Positions 15,733 through 24,632 of a DNA stretch of 64,000 nucleotides are shown piece after piece. The stretch is from contig CAVOQT010000017.1 of NCBI GenBank assembly GCA_963698405.1, positions 248,001 to 312,000 on the forward strand, written 5' to 3'. This DNA is from SHZI01 sp963698405. GTDB taxonomy: Bacteria; Pseudomonadota; Gammaproteobacteria; Steroidobacterales; GCA-2729495. A program made the translations under genes and the position numbers. Within the stretch, counting starts at the first letter, position 1, and the number at the start of each line of letters is the position of its first letter. The notes beneath the pieces are model-generated. The model made no database searches. It saw nothing but the letters and a program-made list of their open reading frames with translations, and was not told where the DNA came from.

Positions 15733-16557
15733 ATGAAAACTGAAATCAAGATCCGGCCCTTCTGGTACTCGGATGCGTGGATTCTCCCCAAGCTCGTCAC
15801 CATCATCACGACCCTGGACAAGGAAGGCCGCATCAATGCGGCACCCTACTCCTTCATCATGCAGTGGGATGTGATGCACTTTAATCCGCAGATCATGCTT
15901 GGCTTTCGACAGGACACGCACACTTTCCAGAACATCTGCGAGACGAAGGAGTTCGTGATCAACTGCCCGACGTGGGACAAGCTGGAAGACATGATGACGA
16001 CGGCCCGTTTCTGGCCAGCCGGCATCAATGAACTCGAACATACAAAGTTCACCCCGATTGCATCCCGCAAAGTGAAGCCGCCGAGCATTGATGAATGCCC
16101 TCAGATCATGGAGTGCACGGCCGACCAGATCATCAGACTGGAAAGGAGCAACGCCATCGTCATTGCCAATATCGAGGCGATCGTCATGGATGAGGGCCTG
16201 GAGCAGATGAGTCGCGCTGAGCGCATCAAGGCCATGAATCTGCCCATCGGCCTGGGCGATGAGCGGCGTCTGGACTATTTTTATTGCGATACATCGAATG
16301 TCGTGATGCACCGGCTCAAGGACGAGCAGAATGCTTATCAGGGCGTCAATGCCAAGACAAACATGCCATGGGATGAGGCCGCAGAGGCTGCGTTGATGGA
16401 AGTTCCGCCAGCCTTCCGCACGCTGGTCATCGACAACACGGAAAAAGCAGCGAAGGAAAAAGGGCTGGATGCCGTCAGCATGAAGTTCTTCACTGACCTG
16501 GCCAGAGAGTACGGCATGGATCAGGCATTCGTGAGTCGCTTCAAAGACCCGCAATAA
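15733..16557 (+). CDS. Flavin reductase-like (FMN-binding split barrel) protein
   Basis: 274 aa, ATG at 15733 after a GGAG site. The N-terminal half resembles the flavin reductase-like split-barrel family (PKLVTIITTLDKEGRINAAPYSF, IMLGFRQDTHTFQNICETKEFVINCP), which bind FMN and supply reduced flavin or oxidise small substrates. The C-terminal half is helical and not recognised. The gene is convergent with a luciferase-like monooxygenase (3 bp between stops), so a reductase/monooxygenase partnership is plausible but not shown. The 157-bp upstream gap contains a small inverted repeat, CTGAC-TCAAG-GTCAG, at 15688-15702. Confidence 0.75.
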   Translation: MKTEIKIRPFWYSDAWILPKLVTIITTLDKEGRINAAPYSFIMQWDVMHFNPQIMLGFRQDTHTFQNICETKEFVINCPTWDKLEDMMTTARFWPAGINELEHTKFTPIASRKVKPPSIDECPQIMECTADQIIRLERSNAIVIANIEAIVMDEGLEQMSRAERIKAMNLPIGLGDERRLDYFYCDTSNVVMHRLKDEQNAYQGVNAKTNMPWDEAAEAALMEVPPAFRTLVIDNTEKAAKEKGLDAVSMKFFTDLAREYGMDQAFVSRFKDPQ

Positions 16558-16560
16558 GAA

Positions 16561-17571
16561 CTATTGCAGGGCCGGCAGTATCCGCTCGCCAATTATTTTT
16601 ATCGCCGCATCGGGCTGCTGATGCAGCTTGAACGCAACTTCATCAAGCCCCATATCACGATAGCGGCGCAGGGTTTCGATGTGCTTGTCGATATCGTCGT
16701 AATCGCCCGACATCGTCAGGCTGTCGACCAGCTTGTCGAGAATCGCATCCGGGACGTTTTCTATGCTGTCTGATTGCTGCTTGTATGCCTTGAAGAAGTT
16801 GTTCCGGTTGGCGTCTACGACACGGCACTCTTCGTCCGTGAGAAAGGACTCCAGATACCAGGTATCCAGCATGCCGCGCAGCGCAAGCTGAGACCGTGCC
16901 TCGCTGATGGACGCCGCCCTGTTCGCCTTGACGTGCCAGGCAACCAGGCAGCTGACGCGGATATCCTCCCGGGACCGACCATGAGAATGGAGATTGTCCC
17001 TGATCAACTGCATGCTGCTGGCCAGACGCCCGACCGTCGTGTCACCGAGCATGATCTTGTCGGCGATGCCGGTAGCCATCCGCAACATCTGCTCCTTGTT
17101 GGCACCGACATAAATCTGCGGCGGCGCATCGGTCGCCCAGCGGGGCTGATAACCCCAAGTCTGAAAGATTTTGCCCCGGTAGTTCAATGGAGCGTCGGGA
17201 CTGATGCCCTTGAGGATTTCCATGCATTCACGCACCCGGCCAACCATCCGCGAGGTATCCATGCCCATGAAGGCATTTACCCCGGTAGGCCCGCCGATGA
17301 GGATGTTGGCCCGGCCGTGGCACAGTTCATTCAGACTGGCCAGCGCCTTGGAAATCTTGTACGGGTGCAGTTCGTAGGGTGTGATAACCAACGGACCGAG
17401 ACGGATCCTGCTCGAGGCAAGCGCGAGCGGACAAAGGTTGATGAAAGGGTCCCGCGAGGACGGGTAATTGGAAGTCCACACGGCATCGAGCCCGTAACTC
17501 TCGGCGAGCAGGCCCAGCTCGGTTACTCTCTGCGGCGAGAGATCAGGATCCAGTATTACGTCGATTCTCAT
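16561..17571 (-). CDS. LLM-class F420/FMN-dependent oxidoreductase
   Basis: 336-aa luciferase-like monooxygenase fold enzyme. The start is ATG 17571 (MRIDVILDP) with AGGG upstream; nine more in-frame codons lie upstream but lack a ribosome site. Features include the opening strand, AESYGLDAVWTSNYPSSRDPF, IRLGPLVITPYELHPYKIS, ANILIGGPTGVNAF and YVGANKEQMLRMA, typical of coenzyme F420- or flavin-dependent reductases of this superfamily. The substrate is unknown. It is convergent with the flavin reductase-like gene and divergent from the anchored protein at 17622. Confidence 0.8.
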   Translation of the reverse strand: MRIDVILDPDLSPQRVTELGLLAESYGLDAVWTSNYPSSRDPFINLCPLALASSRIRLGPLVITPYELHPYKISKALASLNELCHGRANILIGGPTGVNAFMGMDTSRMVGRVRECMEILKGISPDAPLNYRGKIFQTWGYQPRWATDAPPQIYVGANKEQMLRMATGIADKIMLGDTTVGRLASSMQLIRDNLHSHGRSREDIRVSCLVAWHVKANRAASISEARSQLALRGMLDTWYLESFLTDEECRVVDANRNNFFKAYKQQSDSIENVPDAILDKLVDSLTMSGDYDDIDKHIETLRRYRDMGLDEVAFKLHQQPDAAIKIIGERILPALQ

Positions 17572-17621
17572 TGCTTTTACCCTGCAGGCCATCTTCAAAT
17601 ACAGACGGGGCCGGATACCGT

Positions 17622-18503
17622 ATGAAAAAACTTCTTAAAATCATGGCCGCCCTGCTGGTGATTCTCACGATCGCCATCGGAACCTTCCTGGCAACCTTCA
17701 AATTCCCGCAGCACACGGATTACGGCACCTATACCGAACTCTACACGTGGACAAGCACACAATTCGAACAGATGCAGAAAAGGCCAGTCTCGGCGTATTT
17801 TGAAAACTTCTCCGTACCGCTGGGTTTCCCCTTCAACAAGATACTCGGCGCCCCGGCCCTTGGTGTGCAGCTGACATCCTTTGAAAACGAACAGCTATCC
17901 GCCGCAACCGTCAGCATGTTCGAACTGCCGCCGGGATCAGGCTATCACGGCGTCTACACCCTGAACCTCGTGCCGCGTCATGGCTTCAGGGCGCCTGTGA
18001 TGCACGTTGATTTCATGAAGCCAACGCCAGGTGTGGGCGGCATGTTCATCCTTGATTTCTTCAACGTCGATACGAAGGCCATTTCGTACGAGCAGTTTTT
18101 TGGCAACGACATTGCGATCATTGAACAGGCACTGGCAACCGTCGAGCAGTACCAGCGCACGGAAGAGCAGGGTCGCGGCAAAATCTCGCGCCACCTTGAC
18201 CCCTACAAAAGCCCCTACCGCATTGAACTGCGGGAGCCCAAGACCGATGACGACACCATTCGCCGTGCCTACTACACCGCCGCCCGTGACACCGTCATGA
18301 TGGTGCTGCCCGTGTACCTGAAACGTATTGCGCTGCTACAACAGGATCAGGACTTTTCCCACAGTCATGAGCAGAGCATGCAAGACCTGACCAACGAACT
18401 CTATGCGAAAGATTTTGCAATCAAAACAGGCCGCTTCATCTTCAAGGAGCACTTCGCCAAATACTGGGCAGAAGGCTTCTGGAGCATCGAACCCGGCAAA
18501 TAG
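17622..18503 (+). CDS. Membrane-anchored protein of unclear family
   Basis: 293 aa from ATG 17622. Residues 1-25 (MKKLLKIMAALLVILTIAIG and following) form a signal anchor, so the rest is probably periplasmic. I do not firmly recognise the family. A central block near residues 115-150 (LVPRHGFRAPVMHVDF, then PGVGGMFILDFFNVD) and a C-terminal block near 274-287 (FKEHFAKYWAEGFW) recall the layout of ferredoxin-dependent bilin reductases, with Asp130 where those enzymes have a catalytic Asp. This resemblance is by eye only. The neighbours are redox enzymes (LLM, flavin reductase, NmrA-type). Confidence 0.6.
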   Translation: MKKLLKIMAALLVILTIAIGTFLATFKFPQHTDYGTYTELYTWTSTQFEQMQKRPVSAYFENFSVPLGFPFNKILGAPALGVQLTSFENEQLSAATVSMFELPPGSGYHGVYTLNLVPRHGFRAPVMHVDFMKPTPGVGGMFILDFFNVDTKAISYEQFFGNDIAIIEQALATVEQYQRTEEQGRGKISRHLDPYKSPYRIELREPKTDDDTIRRAYYTAARDTVMMVLPVYLKRIALLQQDQDFSHSHEQSMQDLTNELYAKDFAIKTGRFIFKEHFAKYWAEGFWSIEPGK

Positions 18504-18597
18504 ACCGGAACTCATACCGCATGCAATGAAGCTCAACCAGCCATCCGAAGATCTCGCACTATGCATGGCGTGGACATGCACTTTGATGAGCAGATCT

Positions 18598-19467
18598 TTA
18601 CGCTGGTCGCAGTTCCTCCATCATCTGACGCGTGGTCTTGACCGGCCTGCCGGCAGCCCGCTCAAAATCAGAGGGTACATCGAAGGCACCTGCTCTGACG
18701 CACTGGAAACAACCGGTGAGCATTCGCGCAACGTCTATGCCGCGCGAGGCTATTTTTTCATCCTTCATCAGGATGGCGATATTTTCCTCATCACTGATCG
18801 TCTCGTAGCGCACCTTGATACCGAACACCTCGTTGGCAAGCTCGACCAGATCCGCCTGCGTCGTGTTTGGCCCGACAAGACTGTATGTCTGCCCGTTATG
18901 TTGTTCACTCATGGCAAGCCCCACCGTGGCCACCGCAAGTTCGTTGATGGTGATGTAGCCACACTGCCCATCGCCCGCAACATTGCGGTACACCCCCGAT
19001 TCAGTGGCATGAATGATGTGCCGGAGATCCATTTCCAGGTACAGACCATTGCGTGCAACCACCCATTGCAGACCGGATGCTTTCAGGTCTTCTTCCGTCT
19101 GCCGATTGATCTGCTGGGTCTTCCAGAACCACGTGCCCTGCTCCAGGCCGTTACCGACGACACTGGTGTACACGATCTTGCGAACGCCGGCTTGTTTGGC
19201 CGCGTCGATGACATTCTGATGCATCCGGACCCGATCCCAGTCACCGACCGGCGCCGAAATCAGGATCACGGTATCAATGCCGGTCAGAGCCTTTGCCATG
19301 CCCGCAACGGAGTCATAGTCACCATGACGATTCTCGATCCCAGTGATCTCGACTTTCTCCACTGAGCGTGCGACAGCCACGATATTTTTCGGCTCAGTCC
19401 GGGTCAGCAACTCGCGCAGAATGGCGTGACCCAGTCGGCCTGACGCAGCAGTAACAGCAATCTTCAT
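18598..19467 (-). CDS. NmrA-like NAD(P)-binding protein (atypical SDR)
   Basis: 289 aa from ATG 19467, preceded by GGGAGACAGAGAG; 14 further in-frame codons upstream lack a better site. The N-terminal Rossmann motif is AVTAASGRLGHAILREL (TxxxGxLG pattern), and VYTSVVGN and WVVARNGLYLEMD follow. This fits the NmrA/QorB group of atypical short-chain dehydrogenases, which act as quinone reductases or redox sensors. Catalytic function is not predictable. It faces the alkyltransferase gene divergently. Confidence 0.82.
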   Translation of the reverse strand: MKIAVTAASGRLGHAILRELLTRTEPKNIVAVARSVEKVEITGIENRHGDYDSVAGMAKALTGIDTVILISAPVGDWDRVRMHQNVIDAAKQAGVRKIVYTSVVGNGLEQGTWFWKTQQINRQTEEDLKASGLQWVVARNGLYLEMDLRHIIHATESGVYRNVAGDGQCGYITINELAVATVGLAMSEQHNGQTYSLVGPNTTQADLVELANEVFGIKVRYETISDEENIAILMKDEKIASRGIDVARMLTGCFQCVRAGAFDVPSDFERAAGRPVKTTRQMMEELRPA

Positions 19468-19559
19468 CTCTCTGTCTCCCGAAGGCGGAATCGGACGATC
19501 CATGGCCATCCGCCGGTTGATCCATTACGATCGGCAGCCAGTCAAAGCAGGTCTTGGGC

Positions 19560-20102
19560 ATGCAATCGGGCACCGACCGCGCTGATAGCCGCAACGCCAG
19601 AATACGCTATGCAATTGGCAAGTGTTCGCTCGGCCAGCTACTGGTAGCGAGCAACGCAAGTGGTATCTGCGCCATCGCCATCGGTGACAAGCCCACCACC
19701 CTGACTCGCGAGCTGCGAGCACGCTTTCCACACGCCAGCTTGCTTGCTGATGACAGCAGCGCCAGAAAGCTGCTGACCCGCGTAGTACGTTTTGTGGAAT
19801 CACCTGCCCGTGGACTCGACCTGCCACTGGATCTGCATGGTACGGATTTCCAGCAGCGCGTCTGGCGTGCCCTGCGAAAGATCCCTGTCGGCCAGACAGC
19901 CAGCTATACGGATATCGCCAAACGCATCGGTGCACCGACGGCGGCCCGTGCGGTCGCAGCAGCCTGTGCAGCAAACCGGCTGGCAGTGGCCATCCCCTGC
20001 CATCGCGTCATATGTAGCGATGGCGCCATATCCGGTTACCGCTGGGGCATGGCACGCAAGAAAGCATTGCTGGATCTTGAAACACGCAGCCTGAAAGCGT
20101 GA
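19560..20102 (+). CDS. ogt: Methylated-DNA--protein-cysteine methyltransferase
   Basis: Suicide repair protein that transfers alkyl groups from O6-alkylguanine to a cysteine. It is 180 aa from ATG 19560; TTG 19554 is an alternative. The C-terminal catalytic domain is clear: GTDFQQRVWRALRKIPVGQT, SYTDIAKRIG, the arginine-finger helix ARAVAAACAANRLA and the active-site PCHRVI. The N-terminal ribonuclease-H-like domain is also present. There is no AraC-type Ada domain, so this is the stand-alone Ogt form or the C-terminal half of Ada. Confidence 0.9.
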   Translation: MQSGTDRADSRNARIRYAIGKCSLGQLLVASNASGICAIAIGDKPTTLTRELRARFPHASLLADDSSARKLLTRVVRFVESPARGLDLPLDLHGTDFQQRVWRALRKIPVGQTASYTDIAKRIGAPTAARAVAAACAANRLAVAIPCHRVICSDGAISGYRWGMARKKALLDLETRSLKA

Positions 20103-20229
20103 GCCACACCCCAGGGCATTCCTTGCCCCGGATTTCATCAATCTGTAACACCAGGTGCACACAATGCACCGGACCGCCGCGAAAAATGCGGCAGGGAACC
20201 ACCTGTTTTTTCAATAAAGAGTGTCAGAC

Positions 20230-21510
20230 ATGAAACAGTATCTTTGGACCATGAGCATGGCGTTTATTCTCAGCTGCAACACGGCCGCTGCAGCAGTCAA
20301 CGACGAGGTCATCGCAGAACTGCGGGCCACCATCGCGGCGCTGAGCCAGCGGGTCGCGGAACTGGAGCAGTCAAGCAATGCCGCCACGCAGGCAGCCGCA
20401 CAAAGCCAGCAAACCGCTGAGCAGGCCAGCCAGCAGGTAGCGCAGGTAGCGGCACAGGTTGAAGCCGTCAATACCGCCAATGCTGCCCCGTCCTGGGTTG
20501 ATCGAATCAGCCTCAAGGGCGATTTCAGGTATCGGTACCAGAATGACGATGATCAATCCGCGGACAGTGAACGTAACCGGCAGCGCATCCGTGCCCGTCC
20601 TGTCCTTATCGCGCAACTGCCAAATAATGTAGAGATCGGCTTCGGACTTGCCACCGGTAGCGATAGCCCCGTGTCATCCAATCAGACTCTCGGCGGCGGT
20701 GGTTCCAGCAAAGACATCTATATGGACCTGGCCTATTTTGACTGGCAGGCCAGCAGCACAAGCCATGTCATCGCAGGCAAGTTCGAAAACAAACTGGTGC
20801 GCGCAGGCGACCACAGCATGCTCTGGGATGGCGACTGGCGGCCGGAAGGTGCGCAGCTGACCTTCGACAACGGCAGCTTCTTCGGCACGGCACTGGGCAC
20901 CTGGCTTGAAAGCGACAGCAACTCCAACCAGGAGTTTGGCTATGGCCTGCAGGCCGGAGCACGTGGTGCTCTGGGCAGGATCGGTCTGTCAGGTGGCATC
21001 GGCTACTACAGCGTCGATGCAGCCGGCGTGAACTGCTACTACAAGACAGGTGAATGCTTTGGCAACTCGGTAACGCCCGGTGGGACCTACCGCTATGACT
21101 TCGCCATCACGGAAGTCTTTACCGAAGCGAAAACCGATGTCGCCGACCTGCCCGTCAGCCTGTTTGTGGACTATGCGAACAATGGCGATGCGGGTCAGTT
21201 CGATACCGGTATTTCAGCAGGCCTGACGCTCGGCAAGGCAAAGAAGGCCGGGAGCTGGGAGGTGGGCTATGTCTATCAGGATCTGGAAGCCGATGCGGTA
21301 CTGGGGCTACTCACCGATTCCGACTTTGCCGGCGGTGGCAGCGACTCCAAGGGACACATCCTGAAGGCAGCCTATGCACTGAACGACAAGATCAAGACCA
21401 AGCTCACCTATTCGATGGCCGAGCGGCAGGACAGCAACGGCGTAGAGAACGGTGGCGTGCCGTATGACTTCGACACCCTGTTCCTCGAAATGGAGTTCAA
21501 GTACGACTAA
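20230..21510 (+). CDS. Putative outer membrane porin with N-terminal coiled coil
   Basis: 426 aa from ATG 20230 (AAAGAG 8 nt upstream). A signal peptide ends near AAAA at about residue 22. Residues 25-80 form a coiled coil rich in Gln and Ala (IAELRATIAALSQRVAELEQ and beyond). The rest alternates polar and aromatic residues as amphipathic strands, ending in the terminal aromatic strand LFLEMEFKYD. This matches the putative porin family with a periplasmic trimerising stalk. Substrate is unknown. The 127-bp leader contains three small hairpins. Confidence 0.8.
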   Translation: MKQYLWTMSMAFILSCNTAAAAVNDEVIAELRATIAALSQRVAELEQSSNAATQAAAQSQQTAEQASQQVAQVAAQVEAVNTANAAPSWVDRISLKGDFRYRYQNDDDQSADSERNRQRIRARPVLIAQLPNNVEIGFGLATGSDSPVSSNQTLGGGGSSKDIYMDLAYFDWQASSTSHVIAGKFENKLVRAGDHSMLWDGDWRPEGAQLTFDNGSFFGTALGTWLESDSNSNQEFGYGLQAGARGALGRIGLSGGIGYYSVDAAGVNCYYKTGECFGNSVTPGGTYRYDFAITEVFTEAKTDVADLPVSLFVDYANNGDAGQFDTGISAGLTLGKAKKAGSWEVGYVYQDLEADAVLGLLTDSDFAGGGSDSKGHILKAAYALNDKIKTKLTYSMAERQDSNGVENGGVPYDFDTLFLEMEFKYD

Positions 21511-21527
21511 GGATCATCAAGAACCGC

Positions 21528-21562
21528 GGCTGCGTGTTGCCAACCGTCAGCAACACGCAGCC
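21528..21562. terminator. Bidirectional hairpin between porin and arsM
   Basis: A perfect 13-bp stem, GGCTGCGTGTTGC against GCAACACGCAGCC, with a 9-nt loop lies between convergent genes. Its right arm covers the last codons and stop of arsM. It lacks a T-run on either side, so termination strength is uncertain. Confidence 0.6.
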
Positions 21563-22587
21563 GACTCGCCTGGTGACTGCTCCGCATCAAACGGCAGACT
21601 GCTGCCACACCCGGCAAACAGACCCAGGTGACGACTGAAGTCCCCGATGAACTCAAAGTGCGGTGCGAAGCGGGTATCACTCAGCATGCGGAAGGTATTC
21701 CCGCAGACCGGGAACACACGGCCGGTTTCGATTGCGTGATGCTTGTCGAGATCAAAGTGGTGTGAATACTCGGGAATGGTGCCGCGATAGATCACGGCCT
21801 GCCCATGATCCTCACAGGCATCCTCAAGCTCATCAATTCTGAACAGGCGGTAGGTCGCGGAATAGAAGCGGATATTGCCGGTACGGCTGGCCAGCTCCGG
21901 ATCGGTCACGGCAAGTGGTCGGTCCACGACGAGACGGGGATCTGCGAAGCCAGCCTGACGGGACAAGCGCAGGAAGTCATTCCAGTACAGCGCGCCACCG
22001 AGGCACTCGCCATACAGCACCGGATCATTGCGTACCGCTTCCGGCACCCGCCGATCCGCATAGACATCGGAAAAATAGAATTCCCCACCCGGCTTGAGCA
22101 GGCGGTGCACACCGGCAAGCACCGCAGCCTTGTCCGGCGACAGGTTGAGCACGCAATTGGATACGATCACATCGAAACTTGCAGGCGCCAGCTCCAGTTC
22201 ATCCAGCCGTTCAATGTAGCCTGATAAAAAGCGCACATTGTCGTAACCAAACTGTTCTGCGTGATAGTTCTGGTGTTGTTTCGCAACTGCCAGCTGCTCT
22301 TCCGTCATGTCGACACCCACCACACTGCCTTGCGGGCCGACAAGCTGCGCCAGTGCATAGACATCACGGCCGGAACCCGAGCCCAGATCCAGAATCCGGC
22401 AACCCTTCAGCAGAGGCGGGCAAACGAGACCACAACCGTAATAGCGTGACAGTACTTCGGGGTGGATACTCGCAAGCAGTGGTTTCAGCCAGGCTGGCAC
22501 CTGGCTCACATCACAGCAGGCCGTGGTCTTGAGGTCACTCGAGGCCTGCAACTGCTTGCCGTAGTAGTCCTTCACGACATCGTACAT
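21547..22587 (-). CDS. arsM: Arsenite S-adenosylmethyltransferase ArsM
   Basis: Methylates trivalent arsenic using SAM. It is 346 aa, with an excellent GGAGAG ribosome site before ATG 22587. Motif I ILDLGSGSGRDVYALAQLVG, GVDMTEEQL and the VSNCVLNLSPDK block mark a class I methyltransferase. Cysteines expected for As(III) binding are present: the CC pair near residue 24, the Cys in VSNCVLN and the FAGCGSS Cys. The protein ends in a vicinal CC pair, as in many ArsM. No other ars genes are nearby. It forms a minus-strand pair with the EamA transporter, 25 bp apart. Confidence 0.93.
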   Translation of the reverse strand: MYDVVKDYYGKQLQASSDLKTTACCDVSQVPAWLKPLLASIHPEVLSRYYGCGLVCPPLLKGCRILDLGSGSGRDVYALAQLVGPQGSVVGVDMTEEQLAVAKQHQNYHAEQFGYDNVRFLSGYIERLDELELAPASFDVIVSNCVLNLSPDKAAVLAGVHRLLKPGGEFYFSDVYADRRVPEAVRNDPVLYGECLGGALYWNDFLRLSRQAGFADPRLVVDRPLAVTDPELASRTGNIRFYSATYRLFRIDELEDACEDHGQAVIYRGTIPEYSHHFDLDKHHAIETGRVFPVCGNTFRMLSDTRFAPHFEFIGDFSRHLGLFAGCGSSLPFDAEQSPGESAACC

Positions 22588-22612
22588 ATCACTCTCCTGC
22601 AGATCGGCAAGT

Positions 22613-23497
22613 CTACGCTGGCTTCACTCTGGCGCGCTGCCGGAGCACCCCTGATACCAGTGCGGTGCCAAGCAGAATCACACTGCAACCGGCCAGCATG
22701 GTTGGCGTGATGGATTCATCCAGCAGCAGCGCTCCCCACAGCATACCGAACAACGGAATCAGGAAGGCCACGACCATTGCGCGCGTCGGACCCACGCGGA
22801 TCACCAACCGGAAGTAGTAGATATTCGGGATACTCGTACACAGCACGGCAAGCAGCACGACCACAACCCACGCCTGTGTCGAGGGCGCTTGCGCAGGCCA
22901 TTGCCAGAAGGACAGTGGCAGCAGTAGCAGCGCTGCACATATCAGGCTGCCACCGGTGGTCACCCAGGCGTGCACACCTGCAAGTTGTATCTTGACGAAG
23001 TTCGCAGCCACGCCATACAGGAAGCTGGCCAGAAACGCACCGGCAACCGCCAGCAGTGCACCACCCTGTGCGGTCGACACACCGCCAACCAGCAGCACGA
23101 CACCTGCAAATCCGGTGACGAGACCGATGATACCGAGCAGCGTTGGACGTTCCTTGAGCCATAGCCAGGCGAGGAAGGCCGTGAACAACGGTGCTGTCGC
23201 ATTGATGATCGAAGCAAAGCCCGCCGTGACGTACAGGGTCACGTAGGCAAACAGCGAGAACGGTAGCGCAGCATTGAAGGCACCGAGCAGCAGCAAGCGG
23301 AAGAAGTTCCGGCGAAACTGTTCACGCCACACTGGATTCAGCAGGATACCGGGCAGCAAGACCAGGCCGGCGATCGTCACACGTACGGCAATCAGTGGTA
23401 TTGCACCAAACTCCCCCACCGTCATGCGCAAGAACAGAAAGGATCCGCCCCAGGCGGCCGCCATCAGGATGATCTGCAGGAGTTCAGTCGGCGACAT
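22613..23497 (-). CDS. EamA/DMT-family inner membrane transporter
   Basis: 294 aa with about ten hydrophobic helices in two EamA repeats; the first repeat includes MAAAWGGSFLFLRM and ITPL-like loop residues, the second begins near VHAWVTTGGSLICAALL. Members export small metabolites, amino acids or nucleosides; the substrate cannot be read from sequence. It lies immediately upstream of arsM on the same strand and could be co-transcribed with it, though no link to arsenic is implied by the fold. Confidence 0.88.
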   Translation of the reverse strand: MSPTELLQIILMAAAWGGSFLFLRMTVGEFGAIPLIAVRVTIAGLVLLPGILLNPVWREQFRRNFFRLLLLGAFNAALPFSLFAYVTLYVTAGFASIINATAPLFTAFLAWLWLKERPTLLGIIGLVTGFAGVVLLVGGVSTAQGGALLAVAGAFLASFLYGVAANFVKIQLAGVHAWVTTGGSLICAALLLLPLSFWQWPAQAPSTQAWVVVVLLAVLCTSIPNIYYFRLVIRVGPTRAMVVAFLIPLFGMLWGALLLDESITPTMLAGCSVILLGTALVSGVLRQRARVKPA

Positions 23498-23651
23498 GCG
23501 GCGCGTAGCCAGTGGGGAGGCGCGGCGATATTAGCCGGTTGCAGGCAAGCGGGCCATGATGCGCCCGTTGATGCGTGGCATAATGCCGCCGAACGTCGCC
23601 AACATGAAATCTGGCGATACCGTACCGTTTGCCTGCTCCGGATGATCTATC

Positions 23652-24623
23652 GTGACCAACACCGCCAAAGCTGATAAAACCCCATCCCGCCTCAGCAAAG
23701 CCGAACGCGCATGGCTGCTCAAGTCGGCCACCTATGCATCAGTGCTCGTCGCTTGCAGTCTGGTAGTCGGCAAGGTCTGGGCATGGCAGGCGACGGATTC
23801 CGTCTCGATACTGAGCTCCCTCGCCGACTCGGTTCTCGATGTGCTGGCCTCGCTGCTGACCTTCTGGGCCATTCGTTACTCGCTCGAACCACCTGACCGG
23901 GAACACCGCTTCGGACATGGCAAGTCAGAGGGACTCGCCGCCCTGCTGCAATCGCTGATCATCAGCGGCTCCGGTGTGTTCGTCTGTTACGAAGCCATTC
24001 AGCGCCTCCTGGCCCCTGCACCGATTGCCAAGGCCGGCGCTGGCGTGGCTGTACTTGCCGCTTCCACCCTGGCGACGGTCGGCCTGGTGTTCTATCAACA
24101 CTACGTCAAGAACAAGACGGGTTCACTGGCCATTTCAGCCGACGCGATGCACTACAAGACGGATGTACTGGTCAATGTCGTGGTGGCCGGAGCGGTAGTC
24201 GGCACCGCAATGACCGGACTGCGCTGGCTCGACCCGCTGGTCGGTGGAGCCGTTGCCCTTTACCTTGTTTCAGGCGCCTGGAGCATTGCCATGCGATCTC
24301 TCGACGTGCTGCTGGATCGCGAGATCCCGGAAGAAGACCGACGCCGGATTCGTGACATCGCGAAGCAACATCCAGAAGTACTCGGCTTTCACGACCTGCG
24401 CACCCGCTTCAGTGGCTCCAGCTATATCGTGCAATTTCACCTTGAGCTGGATGCCGGCACCTCACTGCATGAGACGCACGAGATACTGGATCAAGTGGAA
24501 GCCGAGATCTGGAAAGCGTACCCGGACTGCGAAATCATCATTCACCCTGACCCGCTGGGCTTTGCCGAGCGGCGCGACAACTTCGAGAAACCGGCAGCCA
24601 TCCTCGCCGGTTCCGGTGGATAG
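23652..24623 (+). CDS. fieF: Cation diffusion facilitator (FieF/YiiP-like)
   Basis: Proton-coupled efflux of divalent metals (Fe, Zn and similar). It is 323 aa with a GTG start at 23652. Six membrane segments contain the metal site on helices 2 and 5 (SLADSVLDVLAS and SADAMHYKTDVLVN), the RFGHGKSEGLAALLQS loop, and a cytoplasmic C-terminal metal-binding domain (LGFHDLRTRFSGSSYIVQFHLELD). The family match is strong; metal specificity is inferred. It heads a plus-strand run of envelope genes ending near 27191. Confidence 0.9.
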   Translation: MTNTAKADKTPSRLSKAERAWLLKSATYASVLVACSLVVGKVWAWQATDSVSILSSLADSVLDVLASLLTFWAIRYSLEPPDREHRFGHGKSEGLAALLQSLIISGSGVFVCYEAIQRLLAPAPIAKAGAGVAVLAASTLATVGLVFYQHYVKNKTGSLAISADAMHYKTDVLVNVVVAGAVVGTAMTGLRWLDPLVGGAVALYLVSGAWSIAMRSLDVLLDREIPEEDRRRIRDIAKQHPEVLGFHDLRTRFSGSSYIVQFHLELDAGTSLHETHEILDQVEAEIWKAYPDCEIIIHPDPLGFAERRDNFEKPAAILAGSGG

Positions 24624-24632
24624 CACGACACC

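Noticed and set aside
15115..16554. 479-codon minus-strand frame across the end of res and the flavin reductase gene
   Set aside because: It crosses two convincing genes and an intergenic gap on the other strand; composition is that of a shadow frame.
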